NCBI RefSeq assembly: GCF_000835165.1
Contig: NZ_CP007790.1
Location: forward strand, 2,356,001-2,420,000
Direction of reading: 5' to 3'
Length of the DNA stretch: 64,000 bases
Source of the DNA: Corynebacterium marinum DSM 44953
GTDB lineage: Bacteria > Actinomycetota > Actinomycetes > Mycobacteriales > Mycobacteriaceae
The notes under the pieces were generated by a model. The model had not been told where the DNA came from. It saw nothing but the letters and a program-made list of their open reading frames with translations, and ran no database searches. The position numbers were made by a program, and so were the translations under genes. Position 1 is the first letter of the stretch. Each line of letters starts with the position of its first letter. Below are positions 27,044 to 35,547 of the stretch, one piece after another.

Positions 27044-28777
27044 GTGGAACTGATCAGAATCCTCGTCACGCGCTCGAGACCTTATGCGGGATACGTGGCG
27101 GCGGTCGTGGTGCTGCAGACCATAACGACGCTGGCCACCCTCTATCTTCCCTCGCTGAACGCCGAGATCATCGACGGCGGCGTCTCCCGGGGTGACGTCG
27201 CCTACATCTGGGACCGCGGCGCTGTGATGCTCATGGTCTCGTTTGTGCAGGTCATCGCAGCTGTCACCGCGGTGTGGTTCGGTGCACGGACCGCGATGGG
27301 GTTGGGCCGGGACCTGCGCCGGGAGGTCTTCGACCGGGTCTCCTCCTACTCGGCGGAGGACATGGGCCATTTCGGCACCCCGACCCTGATCACGCGCGGC
27401 ACCAATGATGTGCAGCAGGTGCAGATGGTCTACCTGATGATCCTCAACTTCATGGTGGCCGCGCCCATCATGAGCATCGGCGGCATCGTCATGGCCACGC
27501 GGGAGGACGCCGGCCTGTCCTGGCTCGTGTGGGTCTCCGTGTTCGTGCTGGCGGCGATAGTGTCGGTGCTGGTGGCGAAGTTGATGCCGCTGTTCACCGG
27601 GATGCAGGCCCGTCTGGACCGGTTGAACGGCATCCTCCGCGAACAGATCACCGGCATCCGCGTCGTCCGCGCCTTCACCCGCGAGGAGCACGAGACGCGG
27701 CGTTTCGACGACGCGAATCGCGAGATCACCGACATCTCCGTCCGCATCGGGCGGATCTTCGTGCTCATGGGGCCCGTCATCACGCTCATCCTCCACCTCT
27801 CCACCGGCGCGGTCCTGTGGTTCGGCGGTCATCGTGTCGATCAGGGCCTGGTCCAGGTCGGTTCACTGACCGCTTTCCTGCAGTATCTGCTGCAGATTCT
27901 CGTCGCAGTCATGATGGGAACGTTCATGGCGATGATGCTGCCGCGCGCCATCATCTGCGCCCGCCGGATCGATGAGGTGCTGGGCAGGGAGGCGTCGATA
28001 ACCGAACCGGCGTACCCGGTGGCCCCGCAGTACCTGCGGGGTGAGGTGGAGCTGCGCAACGTCACCTTCACCTACCCGGGCGCCGATCAGCCGGTGCTTT
28101 CCGACATCTCGTTCCGCGCCGTCCCCGGCCAGGTCACCGCAGTCATCGGCGCAACCGGATCGGGTAAGACGACGCTGCTGTCGCTGCTCCCGAGGCTGTA
28201 CCGCGCCACGGGAGGTTCCGTGCTCATCGACGGCGTCGAGGTGACCGACCTGTCCCGTGCCGACCTCGTCGAACGGGTCTCACTGGTGCCGCAGAAGCCC
28301 TACCTTTTCTCCGGGACGGTGGCCTCCAACCTGCGGCTCGGGGCCCCGGACGCCACCGACGAGGAACTCTGGGAGGCACTCGACGTCGCCCAGGCGGACT
28401 TCGTGCGCGAGCACGAACTCGGGATGGAGATGCCGATCGCACAGGGCGGCACGAACGTCTCCGGCGGTCAGCGCCAACGTCTGAGCATCGCGCGCATGCT
28501 GGCGGCGAAGCCGAAGGTCCACCTCTTCGACGACTCATTCTCCGCCCTCGACCTGATCACCGATGCCAGGTTGCGCACCGCACTGGCTCCGCGCATGGCC
28601 GAGGCGACGATGATCGTGGTCGCCCAGCGCGTCGCCTCGATCATCCACGCCGACCAAATCCTGGTCATGGAGGCCGGGCGGATCGTCGCGCGCGGCACCC
28701 ACGAAGACCTGCTCGAGTCCTCGCCCACCTACCGCGAGATCGTGGAGTCCCAGCTCACCCCGGAGGAGGCACGATGA
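27044..28777 (+). CDS. Heterodimeric ABC exporter subunit with degenerate nucleotide site
   Basis: 577 residues: six-helix exporter domain (about 1-310) fused to an ATPase. Walker A GATGSGKTT and signature VSGGQRQRLSIAR are normal, but Walker B reads VHLFDDSFSALD, with Asp where the catalytic Glu normally follows. That is the hallmark of the degenerate-site half of heterodimeric exporters such as TmrAB or BmrCD. The GTG start has AAGGA before it. Its stop overlaps the start of the second subunit (ATGA). Substrate (drug, lipid or peptide) cannot be read from sequence. Confidence 0.9.
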   Translation: MELIRILVTRSRPYAGYVAAVVVLQTITTLATLYLPSLNAEIIDGGVSRGDVAYIWDRGAVMLMVSFVQVIAAVTAVWFGARTAMGLGRDLRREVFDRVSSYSAEDMGHFGTPTLITRGTNDVQQVQMVYLMILNFMVAAPIMSIGGIVMATREDAGLSWLVWVSVFVLAAIVSVLVAKLMPLFTGMQARLDRLNGILREQITGIRVVRAFTREEHETRRFDDANREITDISVRIGRIFVLMGPVITLILHLSTGAVLWFGGHRVDQGLVQVGSLTAFLQYLLQILVAVMMGTFMAMMLPRAIICARRIDEVLGREASITEPAYPVAPQYLRGEVELRNVTFTYPGADQPVLSDISFRAVPGQVTAVIGATGSGKTTLLSLLPRLYRATGGSVLIDGVEVTDLSRADLVERVSLVPQKPYLFSGTVASNLRLGAPDATDEELWEALDVAQADFVREHELGMEMPIAQGGTNVSGGQRQRLSIARMLAAKPKVHLFDDSFSALDLITDARLRTALAPRMAEATMIVVAQRVASIIHADQILVMEAGRIVARGTHEDLLESSPTYREIVESQLTPEEAR

Positions 28778-30723
28778 CCGAGCACCTCTCGGAACAGGAG
28801 ATTCTCGAGCTGGAGGAGAAGGTCGGCGAAACCGGCTGGGGCGAATCCGCACCACGCCAGGCCAGGGCCTTCTGGCCCTCCGCCCGGCGCCTCATCGGAC
28901 TGCTGGCACCGCACCGCATGGCGCTGACGGCCGTCTTCGCGCTGGTCGCGGTGTGTGTGATGCTCGTCGTGTGGGCACCGAAGGTGCTGGGCCAGGCGAT
29001 GGACGTCATCTTCTCGGGCGTGATCTCACGGCAGTTGCCGGCCGGGTTGTCGAAGGAACAGGTCATCGAGGGCCTGCGCGCCCAGGGGCAGGACACTTTC
29101 GCGGACATGGCCTCGGCGATGGATCTCACGCCCGGCCAGGGCGTCGACTTCACCCGCCTGGGCTGGCTCATCGTGGCGGTGATCGGCATGTACGCCGGTT
29201 CCTCAGTGTTCATGTGGCTGCAGGGGCGCATCCTCAACGACCTGGTGATGAAGGTCGTCTACGGCCTGCGCGCGGACGTCGAGGCCAAGATCAACTCCCT
29301 CCCCCTGAGCTACTTCGACGCCCGGCAGCGCGGCGACCTGCTCTCGCGCACCACCAACGACGTGGACAACGTGCAGCAGGCACTGCAACAGGCGTTCTCG
29401 CAGCTGGTGTACTCGGTACTGCTGATCATCGGCATCGTCATCATGATGTTCTCCGTGTCCTGGCAGCTGGCGCTGCTCGCGCTCGTGGCGATTCCGATGA
29501 CCGGCGTGGTGGTGGCGGTGATCGGTCCCCGTTCGCAGAAGCAGTTCGCCGCCCAGTGGAAGTCCACCGGCCACCTCAACGGCCACATCGAGGAATCCTT
29601 CTCCGGCCACGCCATCGTCCAGGTCTTCGGCCGCGGCGAGGTCATGGCCGCCGAGTTCAACGAGCGCAACGAGGAACTCTACCGCTCGTCCGCCTCCGCG
29701 CAGTTCCTCGCGGGCACCATGATGCCGATCATGCAGTTCATCTCCTACCTCTCCTACGTCGGCATCGCCGTCGTCGGTGGGCTCCGCGTGGCCCAGGGGC
29801 AGCTGACGCTCGGTGACGCCACCGCCTTCATCCAGTACTCACGCGAATTCAACCAGCCCCTGGGCCAGCTCGCCGGCATGATGCAGATGCTCCAGTCCGG
29901 CGTCGCCTCCGCTGAGCGCGTCTTCGAGCTTCTCGACGCCCCCTCCCAGACCCCCGACGACGTCTCCGCCACCGTGGGTGGCCGGGCCCGGGGCCTGGTG
30001 GAGTTCCAGAACGTGTCATTCTCCTACTCCCCGGAGGAGGAACTGATCCGCGACCTCAACCTGCGGGTCGAACCCGGACAGACCGCCGCCATCGTGGGGC
30101 CCACGGGGGCCGGGAAGACGACCCTGGTGAACCTCATTATGCGCTTCTACGACGTCACCTCGGGGAAGATCCTGCTCGACGGCGTCGATGTCTCCACGCT
30201 GTCCCGGGAGGATCTCCGCTCCCAGGTGGGCATGGTGCTCCAGGATGCCGTGCTCTTCGAGGGCACCATCATGGACAACATCCGCTACGGGCGTCTCGAC
30301 GCCACCGACGAGGAGGTCGTTGAGGCAGCCCGGGCCACCTATGTGGATCGCTTCGTCCATTCCCTGCCGGAGGGCTACCACACAGCGATCTCGCAGGACG
30401 GCGGGTCGCTGTCCGCCGGCGAACGCCAGCTCGTCACCATCGCGCGCGCCTTCCTCGCCCGGCCCGCGCTGCTGATCCTGGACGAGGCAACCTCCTCCGT
30501 GGACACCCGCACCGAGGTCCTGGTCCAGCGCGCCATGAGCGCCCTGCGCGCCGACCGCACCTCCTTCGTGATCGCCCACCGCCTGTCGACGATCCGCGAC
30601 GCCGACCTCATCCTCGTCCTGGAGAACGGCCGCATCGTCGAACAGGGCAACCACAAATCCCTTCTCAAGGCGCAGGGTCCGTACTTCCGCCTGCACCAGT
30701 CCCAGTTCGAGTCGGAGGGATAG
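28774..30723 (+). CDS. Heterodimeric ABC exporter subunit with canonical nucleotide site
   Basis: 649 residues, partner of the preceding gene. A charged N-terminal tail of about 40 residues leads to six transmembrane helices with an enlarged extracytoplasmic loop (about residues 75-125) between the first two, then an ATPase with GPTGAGKTT, signature LSAGERQLVTIAR and intact Walker B ALLILDEATSSVDT, followed by the H-loop IAHRLSTI. The signature has Ala for the usual second Gly. Four-base overlap with the first subunit supports obligate pairing. No accessory or regulator gene is next to it. Confidence 0.92.
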   Translation: MTEHLSEQEILELEEKVGETGWGESAPRQARAFWPSARRLIGLLAPHRMALTAVFALVAVCVMLVVWAPKVLGQAMDVIFSGVISRQLPAGLSKEQVIEGLRAQGQDTFADMASAMDLTPGQGVDFTRLGWLIVAVIGMYAGSSVFMWLQGRILNDLVMKVVYGLRADVEAKINSLPLSYFDARQRGDLLSRTTNDVDNVQQALQQAFSQLVYSVLLIIGIVIMMFSVSWQLALLALVAIPMTGVVVAVIGPRSQKQFAAQWKSTGHLNGHIEESFSGHAIVQVFGRGEVMAAEFNERNEELYRSSASAQFLAGTMMPIMQFISYLSYVGIAVVGGLRVAQGQLTLGDATAFIQYSREFNQPLGQLAGMMQMLQSGVASAERVFELLDAPSQTPDDVSATVGGRARGLVEFQNVSFSYSPEEELIRDLNLRVEPGQTAAIVGPTGAGKTTLVNLIMRFYDVTSGKILLDGVDVSTLSREDLRSQVGMVLQDAVLFEGTIMDNIRYGRLDATDEEVVEAARATYVDRFVHSLPEGYHTAISQDGGSLSAGERQLVTIARAFLARPALLILDEATSSVDTRTEVLVQRAMSALRADRTSFVIAHRLSTIRDADLILVLENGRIVEQGNHKSLLKAQGPYFRLHQSQFESEG

Positions 30724-30999
30724 GGAAGGCCCCACCCGCGCCTTGCGAGGTCCGTCCGGCGCGCTGGCCAAATCTAGACTTCTTAGTACTGTAAATATAG
30801 ACTATGCAGTTCATATTTCCGGTGGTCGAGATCCGTTGATATTCGCCCCACCAGGGAGGGAATCGAAGTCCGCGGAAATATGGAGATTATTTCTCCGGCA
30901 GATAACCTCGTCACTGAAGATTGCCCCGCATGACACGTCCCGACAACACTTCCCCGAAGCTCCCGAATCCACCCTCGACCCCTGCAGCAGGAAACGACA

Positions 31000-32541
31000 T
31001 TGACTATGGACGGCACCTCAGAAGGTAAGAAGAACAACCAATTCCCGCCCCCACCCGGATCCGCCGTCCCAGCTCCCGGTGGCGCCGTTCCCACACCTGG
31101 TGGAGCCGTTCCTGCTCCCGGCGGTGCTGTCCCGGCACCGGGTGGAGCTGTCCCCGCACCGGGTGGCGCCGTTCCCGCACCGGGTGGCGCCGTCCCAGCT
31201 CCCGGTGGCGCCGTTCCCGCACCGGGTGGCGCCGTCCCAGCTCCCGGTGGCGCCGTCCCCGCACCGGGCGGAGCCGTCCCCGCACCCGGTGGTGCCGTTC
31301 CCGCACCGGGCGGAGCCGTCCCCGCACCCGGTGGTGCCGTTCCCGCACCGGGCGGAGCTGCTCCCGCACCCGGTGGTGCCGTTCCCGCACCGGGCGGAGC
31401 TGCTCCCGCACCCGGTGGTGCCGTTCCCGCACCGGGCGGAGCTGCTCCCGCACCGGGCGGAGCTGCTCCCGCACCCGGTGGTGCCGTTCCCGCACCGGGC
31501 GGAGCTGCTCCCGCACCGGGCGGAGCTGCTCCCGCACCGGTTTCCGCTCTACCCGTCGCCGCCCCCCTCCAGAAGGGATCCCCGGCCGACGACGACCATG
31601 TGGAGACCCAACCGAAGAAGGAACGCTCCGTCCGACTGCGCCTTCTGACACCGCTGTCCCGGAAGCAGTGGGCCGCAAGCGCCGCTGCCGTGTTCGTGGC
31701 ACTCCTCGTGGTGGCCGCCATTGCAGTGCTGTTCGCACGTTGGCTCATGGGGCTGGAGGCCGTGGATGAGTTCGTCACCAGGTACCCGGGCGAGTACGCC
31801 CTGCCTGAGAACGCCCCGGTGGGCATCCCCGCATGGCTGGGCTGGCAGCACTTCTTCAACATGTTCTTCCTTTTCCTGATCATCAGGACGGGCATCCAGA
31901 TCAACCGGGAACGCCGGCCGCAGGGTTACTGGCGGTCGAAACGTGGGGGGAAGAAGATCAGCCTGACACTGTGGACGCATCTGATTCTGGATCTGCTGTG
32001 GATCATCAACGGTGCACTCTTCTACGTACTGTTGTTCGCCACCGGCCAGTGGATGCGGATCATCCCCACCAGCTGGGACGTGTTCCCGAATGCGGTGTCG
32101 GCCGGCCTGCAGTACCTGTCCCTGGACTGGCCGACCCACAACTCCTGGGTCAACTACAACAGCCTGCAGGAGCTGGCCTACTTCATCACCGTGTTCATCG
32201 CGGCCCCGTTGGCCATCGTCACGGGATACCGGCTCTCCGCGTACTGGCCCAAGGACAACAGCTCGCTGAACTCCGCATTTCCGATCGCTCTCGCCCGAAA
32301 TCTACACTTCCCGGTGATGGTCTATTTCGTGGTATTCACCGTCATCCACGTCTTCCTGGTCTTCGCCACCGGAGCCCTGCGCAACCTCAACCACATGTAC
32401 GCCGCGGAGGATTCCACCAACTGGACCGGATTCGTGCTCTTCGTGCTCTCCATGGCGGTGGTCGCCGTGGCTCTCGTCATTGTCCGGCCGTCGCTGGTGG
32501 CTCCGCTCGCCAGGAAGTTCGGTGAAGTGACTGCCCGGTGA
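31000..32541 (+). CDS. Cytochrome b561-like membrane protein with N-terminal PAPGGA(V/A) repeats
   Basis: 513 residues. After a short head, about residues 23-182 are about 22 near-perfect seven-residue repeats P-A-P-G-G-A-V/A, then a linker and a membrane domain of four or five helices from about residue 225. Histidines in WQHFFN, LWTHLIL, ARNLHFPV and FTVIHVFL fall in or next to helices, the pattern of bis-haem cytochrome b561/formate-dehydrogenase gamma-type proteins, so transmembrane electron transfer is inferred. No dehydrogenase partner is adjacent. The start may be the TTG at 31000 (AGGAAA five bases before) or the ATG at 31006. A Pro/Gly-rich head of this length is not a known part of the family. 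Confidence 0.75.
   Translation: MTMDGTSEGKKNNQFPPPPGSAVPAPGGAVPTPGGAVPAPGGAVPAPGGAVPAPGGAVPAPGGAVPAPGGAVPAPGGAVPAPGGAVPAPGGAVPAPGGAVPAPGGAVPAPGGAVPAPGGAAPAPGGAVPAPGGAAPAPGGAVPAPGGAAPAPGGAAPAPGGAVPAPGGAAPAPGGAAPAPVSALPVAAPLQKGSPADDDHVETQPKKERSVRLRLLTPLSRKQWAASAAAVFVALLVVAAIAVLFARWLMGLEAVDEFVTRYPGEYALPENAPVGIPAWLGWQHFFNMFFLFLIIRTGIQINRERRPQGYWRSKRGGKKISLTLWTHLILDLLWIINGALFYVLLFATGQWMRIIPTSWDVFPNAVSAGLQYLSLDWPTHNSWVNYNSLQELAYFITVFIAAPLAIVTGYRLSAYWPKDNSSLNSAFPIALARNLHFPVMVYFVVFTVIHVFLVFATGALRNLNHMYAAEDSTNWTGFVLFVLSMAVVAVALVIVRPSLVAPLARKFGEVTAR
31066..31545 (+). repeat. 21-base tandem repeat array (about 22 copies)
   Basis: In-frame minisatellite encoding the PAPGGA(V/A) heptapeptides. Units differ mainly at third positions (GCT/GCA, CCC/CCG, GGT/GGC), and variants recur in blocks, for example alternating V and A units towards the 3' end, which points to repeated duplication and conversion. 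Because the unit is a multiple of three and lacks stops in all frames, long spurious frames appear on both strands. Copy number is likely to vary between strains. Confidence 0.95.
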
Positions 32542-32647
32542 TCAGGCCGGCGCGGATGCGCCCCACGTCATACGAGGGCGCGCTCTGAGGGGAGATATCG
32601 GGAACATCCCCGATTTGCCGCTCATGTGGACGCAGTAGGATCAGGGC

Positions 32648-33277
32648 ATGAGTATGAGGTACCCCGCGAACCAGCCGGACATGAGACTGAGCGACGCCGA
32701 ACGCAACGCCGCCATGTCCACCCTGGGGCGGGCGTTCTCGGAGGGTCGGCTGACGGTCGACGAGTACGACCAGCGGTGCGTGGAGATCGCCAAGGCGGAG
32801 GTCCACTCGGATCTGGAGCCCCTGTTCCGGGATATCCCACAGTTCCAGGGGAAACCGGGCACGGAGGTCGGCCGGCTCTATTCCGCCCAGGAAATTGAGA
32901 GCGCTTACCGCGAGGGGCGCAAGACCAGGCTCGGCCTCCTGGGCCTGACCACTGTGGGCAGCATCGCGGGCTCGGCGATCCTCGCCGGCACCACTCCCCT
33001 GGCGGGCCTGCTGATCTTCCTGATTCCGACGGTGTGGATCCTGTTGTACATCATGAAGATCGGGCCGAAGTCCTGGCATGTGCCGAGCGCGCGGGCCGTC
33101 GATAAGCAGCGGATCAAGGAGCTGCGGACGACGGAGCAGTTGCGCGCGGCCGAGCTGCGGGTGGCTGAGCAGGATAAACTGGCCGCCCTCCGGGCGGAAC
33201 GGCGCGCCCAGACCGCGGAGCTGACGAACAAGGCCATGGATTTCGTGAACAAGGCGCTGGACCGCGGGAAAAAGTAG
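32648..33277 (+). CDS. DUF1707 domain protein
   Basis: 209 residues. The N-terminal MRLSDAERNAAMSTLGRAFSEGRLTVDEYDQR is the DUF1707 (SHOCT-like) signature, a small helical module common in actinobacterial membrane-associated proteins. Two hydrophobic segments (about residues 97-135) follow, then a charged C-terminal helix rich in Arg, Ala and Glu likely to form a coiled coil. Topology suggests a membrane hairpin with both ends in the cytoplasm. Function unknown. It stands alone, 106 bases after the cytochrome gene. Confidence 0.85.
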   Translation: MSMRYPANQPDMRLSDAERNAAMSTLGRAFSEGRLTVDEYDQRCVEIAKAEVHSDLEPLFRDIPQFQGKPGTEVGRLYSAQEIESAYREGRKTRLGLLGLTTVGSIAGSAILAGTTPLAGLLIFLIPTVWILLYIMKIGPKSWHVPSARAVDKQRIKELRTTEQLRAAELRVAEQDKLAALRAERRAQTAELTNKAMDFVNKALDRGKK

Positions 33278-33311
33278 CCTTCCTTTCCCAACCGGACCCG
33301 CTAGTGGCAAC

Positions 33312-34577
33312 ATGGAGCGCATGAGCGAGACCGACTCCCCGACCCCTAACCGCCGACGTCCCCGCGTGTTCGACCAGTCGAACAAGATGAAGGACGTTCT
33401 CTACGAGATCCGAGGCCCGGTGGCGGCAGAGGCGGAGCGTCTGGAAGCGGACGGCCACCACATCCTCAAGCTGAACACGGGGAACCCGGCGACCTTCGGT
33501 TTCGACGCTCCCGACGTCATCATGCGGGACATGATCGCCGCCCTGCCGACCGCGCAGGGCTACTCCACATCGAAGGGCATCATCCCCGCCCGCCGCGCCG
33601 TGGTCACCCGTTACGAGCTGATCGACGACTTCCCGGACTTCGACGTCGAGGACGTCTTCCTGGGCAACGGCGTGTCCGAGCTCATCACCATGACCACGCA
33701 GGCCCTGCTCAACGACGGCGACGAGGTCCTCATCCCCGCCCCCGACTACCCGCTGTGGACCGCCGCCACTTCGCTGGCGGGCGGCAAGCCGGTGCACTAC
33801 CTCTGCGATGAGGAGGACGACTGGAACCCCTCCATCGAGGACATCCGCTCGAAGGTCAACGAAAAGACCAAGGCCATCGTGGTGATCAACCCGAACAACC
33901 CGACTGGTGCGGTGTACTCGCGCGAGGTGCTGCAGAAAATTGTCGACGTCGCACGCGAATACCAGCTGCTCATCCTCGCCGACGAGATCTACGACCGGAT
34001 CCTCTACGACGACGCCGAGCACATCTCCCTGGCCACGCTCGCACCGGATCTGCTGACCATCACCTACAACGGCTTGTCCAAGGCCTACCGCGTCGCGGGC
34101 TACCGGGCGGGCTGGATGGTGCTGACGGGTCCGAAGGAGCACGCCCGCGGCTTCATCGAGGGCCTCGAGCTGCTCGCCGGCACCCGCCTGTGCCCGAACG
34201 TGCCCGCGCAGCACGGCATCCAGGTGGCGCTGGGCGGACGGCAGTCCATCTACGCGCTCACCGGCGACGGTGGCCGCCTGCTCAACCAGCGCAACGTCGC
34301 CTTCGAGAAGCTCAACGAGATTCCCGGCGTGAGCTGCGTGAAGCCCATGGGCGCGCTCTACGCCTTCCCCCGACTGGATCCCAACATCTACGAGATCCAC
34401 GACGACGCCAAACTCATGCTCGACATCCTGCGCGCCGAGAAGATCCTGCTCGTCCAGGGCACCGGCTTCAACTGGCCGCATACCGACCATTTCCGCCTGG
34501 TCACCCTCCCGTGGGCGTCCCAGCTGGAGAACGCCATCGAACGGCTGGGCAACTTCCTGGTCAGCTACAAGCAGTAG
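33312..34577 (+). CDS. alaT: Pyridoxal-phosphate aminotransferase, alanine type
   Basis: 421-residue fold-type I aminotransferase making alanine from pyruvate and glutamate (AlaT class). The Schiff-base lysine is K257 in TYNGLSKAYRVAGYRAGW, the PLP phosphate region NGVSELITMTTQALL and the conserved NPNNPTGAVYS are present, and the N-terminus FDQSNKMKDVLYEIRGPV is characteristic of AlaT. An ATG nine bases in (33321) with GGAG before it is an alternative start. It converges on the LLM gene with a three-base gap, so a shared bidirectional terminator must lie within the coding ends. Confidence 0.92.
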   Translation: MERMSETDSPTPNRRRPRVFDQSNKMKDVLYEIRGPVAAEAERLEADGHHILKLNTGNPATFGFDAPDVIMRDMIAALPTAQGYSTSKGIIPARRAVVTRYELIDDFPDFDVEDVFLGNGVSELITMTTQALLNDGDEVLIPAPDYPLWTAATSLAGGKPVHYLCDEEDDWNPSIEDIRSKVNEKTKAIVVINPNNPTGAVYSREVLQKIVDVAREYQLLILADEIYDRILYDDAEHISLATLAPDLLTITYNGLSKAYRVAGYRAGWMVLTGPKEHARGFIEGLELLAGTRLCPNVPAQHGIQVALGGRQSIYALTGDGGRLLNQRNVAFEKLNEIPGVSCVKPMGALYAFPRLDPNIYEIHDDAKLMLDILRAEKILLVQGTGFNWPHTDHFRLVTLPWASQLENAIERLGNFLVSYKQ

Positions 34578-34580
34578 CGC

Positions 34581-35537
34581 TCAGGCCCGGAAGTCCGGGA
34601 GGACGTGCTCGATGAGTTCCTCGAGCACCTCGTCCGCGGGCCGGGTGCCCCGCTTGAGGCCGAGGATGACATGGTCCACGCCCATGTCCTCCAGCTCGTG
34701 CAGGATACGGATCAGGTGCCGCGCGCCGAGCCGCCAGCCGAATTTGATGGGGCCCGGTTCGGCGTCGACGTCCGGGTGCAGGTCGAGGGACATCGACATG
34801 GCGAAGGGTTTGTCATTTCCCTCCTCCCGCCAACCGGCCACATACTTCTGCTGGACGGGCAACGGGCGCTGGTAAGTGACGTGAGCGTCCGCGTGCTCGC
34901 GGTGCCAGGCCATCGACTGCAGGCATGAACCAACCGTGAGCAGCGGCGGACGAGTCGCCAGCGGCTTGGGGACGACGTCGCCGCCCCACATCCGCCCGCC
35001 TGACCGGCGGATGCCCCGTTTCTCGGTGGTCCATGCCTGCTGCATCACCCGGAGATGTTCGCGGAACACCTCGTTGCGACTGCCCTCCTCCACCCCGAAG
35101 GCGGGAAATTCGCTCGACCTGTCGCCGGTGGCCACCCCGAAGAGGAAACGCCCGCCGCTGAGGTGGTCGATGCTGGCAGCCTGCTTCGCCAGGTGCAGCG
35201 GGTGGCGAAGCGGCGCCACCACGGCGCCGGTGCCCAGCGCGATCTCGCTCGTCGACGCCGCCAGGTACCCCAGGTAACTCACCGGGTCCCACACCTGCCC
35301 CACGTCGCCGAAGTCGGGATCCCGGAGCGGGATGTCGCGCAGCCACACGGCGGCGAACCCGGCCGCCTCTGACCGCCGGACCAGCTCCACCTGCCTGACG
35401 ATGTCCACCTCCGGGTGTTCCGCCCGACCGGCGTCGAGGGGAAGGAAGAGCCCGAGGGTGAGGCGCCCGCGGGGGAACACGCGGCGGAAACCCGGCAGGG
35501 AGGTGACGGGGGCGTCGGAAAGCGAGAAGGGCGTCAT
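34581..35537 (-). CDS. LLM-class flavin-dependent oxidoreductase
   Basis: 318-residue luciferase-like monooxygenase-fold protein. Typical elements are the N-terminal RLTLGLFLPLDAG, FAAVWLRDIPLRDPDFG, the ALGTGAVVAPLRHPLHLAKQ block and GVATGDRSSEFPAFG. Members use FMN or F420 on varied substrates, so the reaction is not assigned. The start MTPFSLSD was taken because the family core begins about 25 residues later and the longer frame is not conserved in character; GGAGGG lies close before it. It is followed by nothing on its strand and preceded by ugd with a ten-base gap, so the two are likely co-transcribed. Confidence 0.82.
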   Translation of the reverse strand: MTPFSLSDAPVTSLPGFRRVFPRGRLTLGLFLPLDAGRAEHPEVDIVRQVELVRRSEAAGFAAVWLRDIPLRDPDFGDVGQVWDPVSYLGYLAASTSEIALGTGAVVAPLRHPLHLAKQAASIDHLSGGRFLFGVATGDRSSEFPAFGVEEGSRNEVFREHLRVMQQAWTTEKRGIRRSGGRMWGGDVVPKPLATRPPLLTVGSCLQSMAWHREHADAHVTYQRPLPVQQKYVAGWREEGNDKPFAMSMSLDLHPDVDAEPGPIKFGWRLGARHLIRILHELEDMGVDHVILGLKRGTRPADEVLEELIEHVLPDFRA

Positions 35538-35547
35538 GCCCTCCAGG

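Noticed and set aside
31066..31545. Possible CRISPR array
   Set aside because: Units are contiguous 21-base tandem repeats with no unique spacers and lie inside a coding frame; no cas gene is present.
30783..31904. Minus-strand frame rich in PGAGTAPPGAG repeats
   Set aside because: It is only the reverse reading of the 21-base array, which lacks stops in every frame; the plus frame leads into a genuine membrane protein.
34190..34615. Plus-strand frame over the end of alaT
   Set aside because: It is an Arg/Pro-rich alternate frame of the aminotransferase gene with no independent signals.
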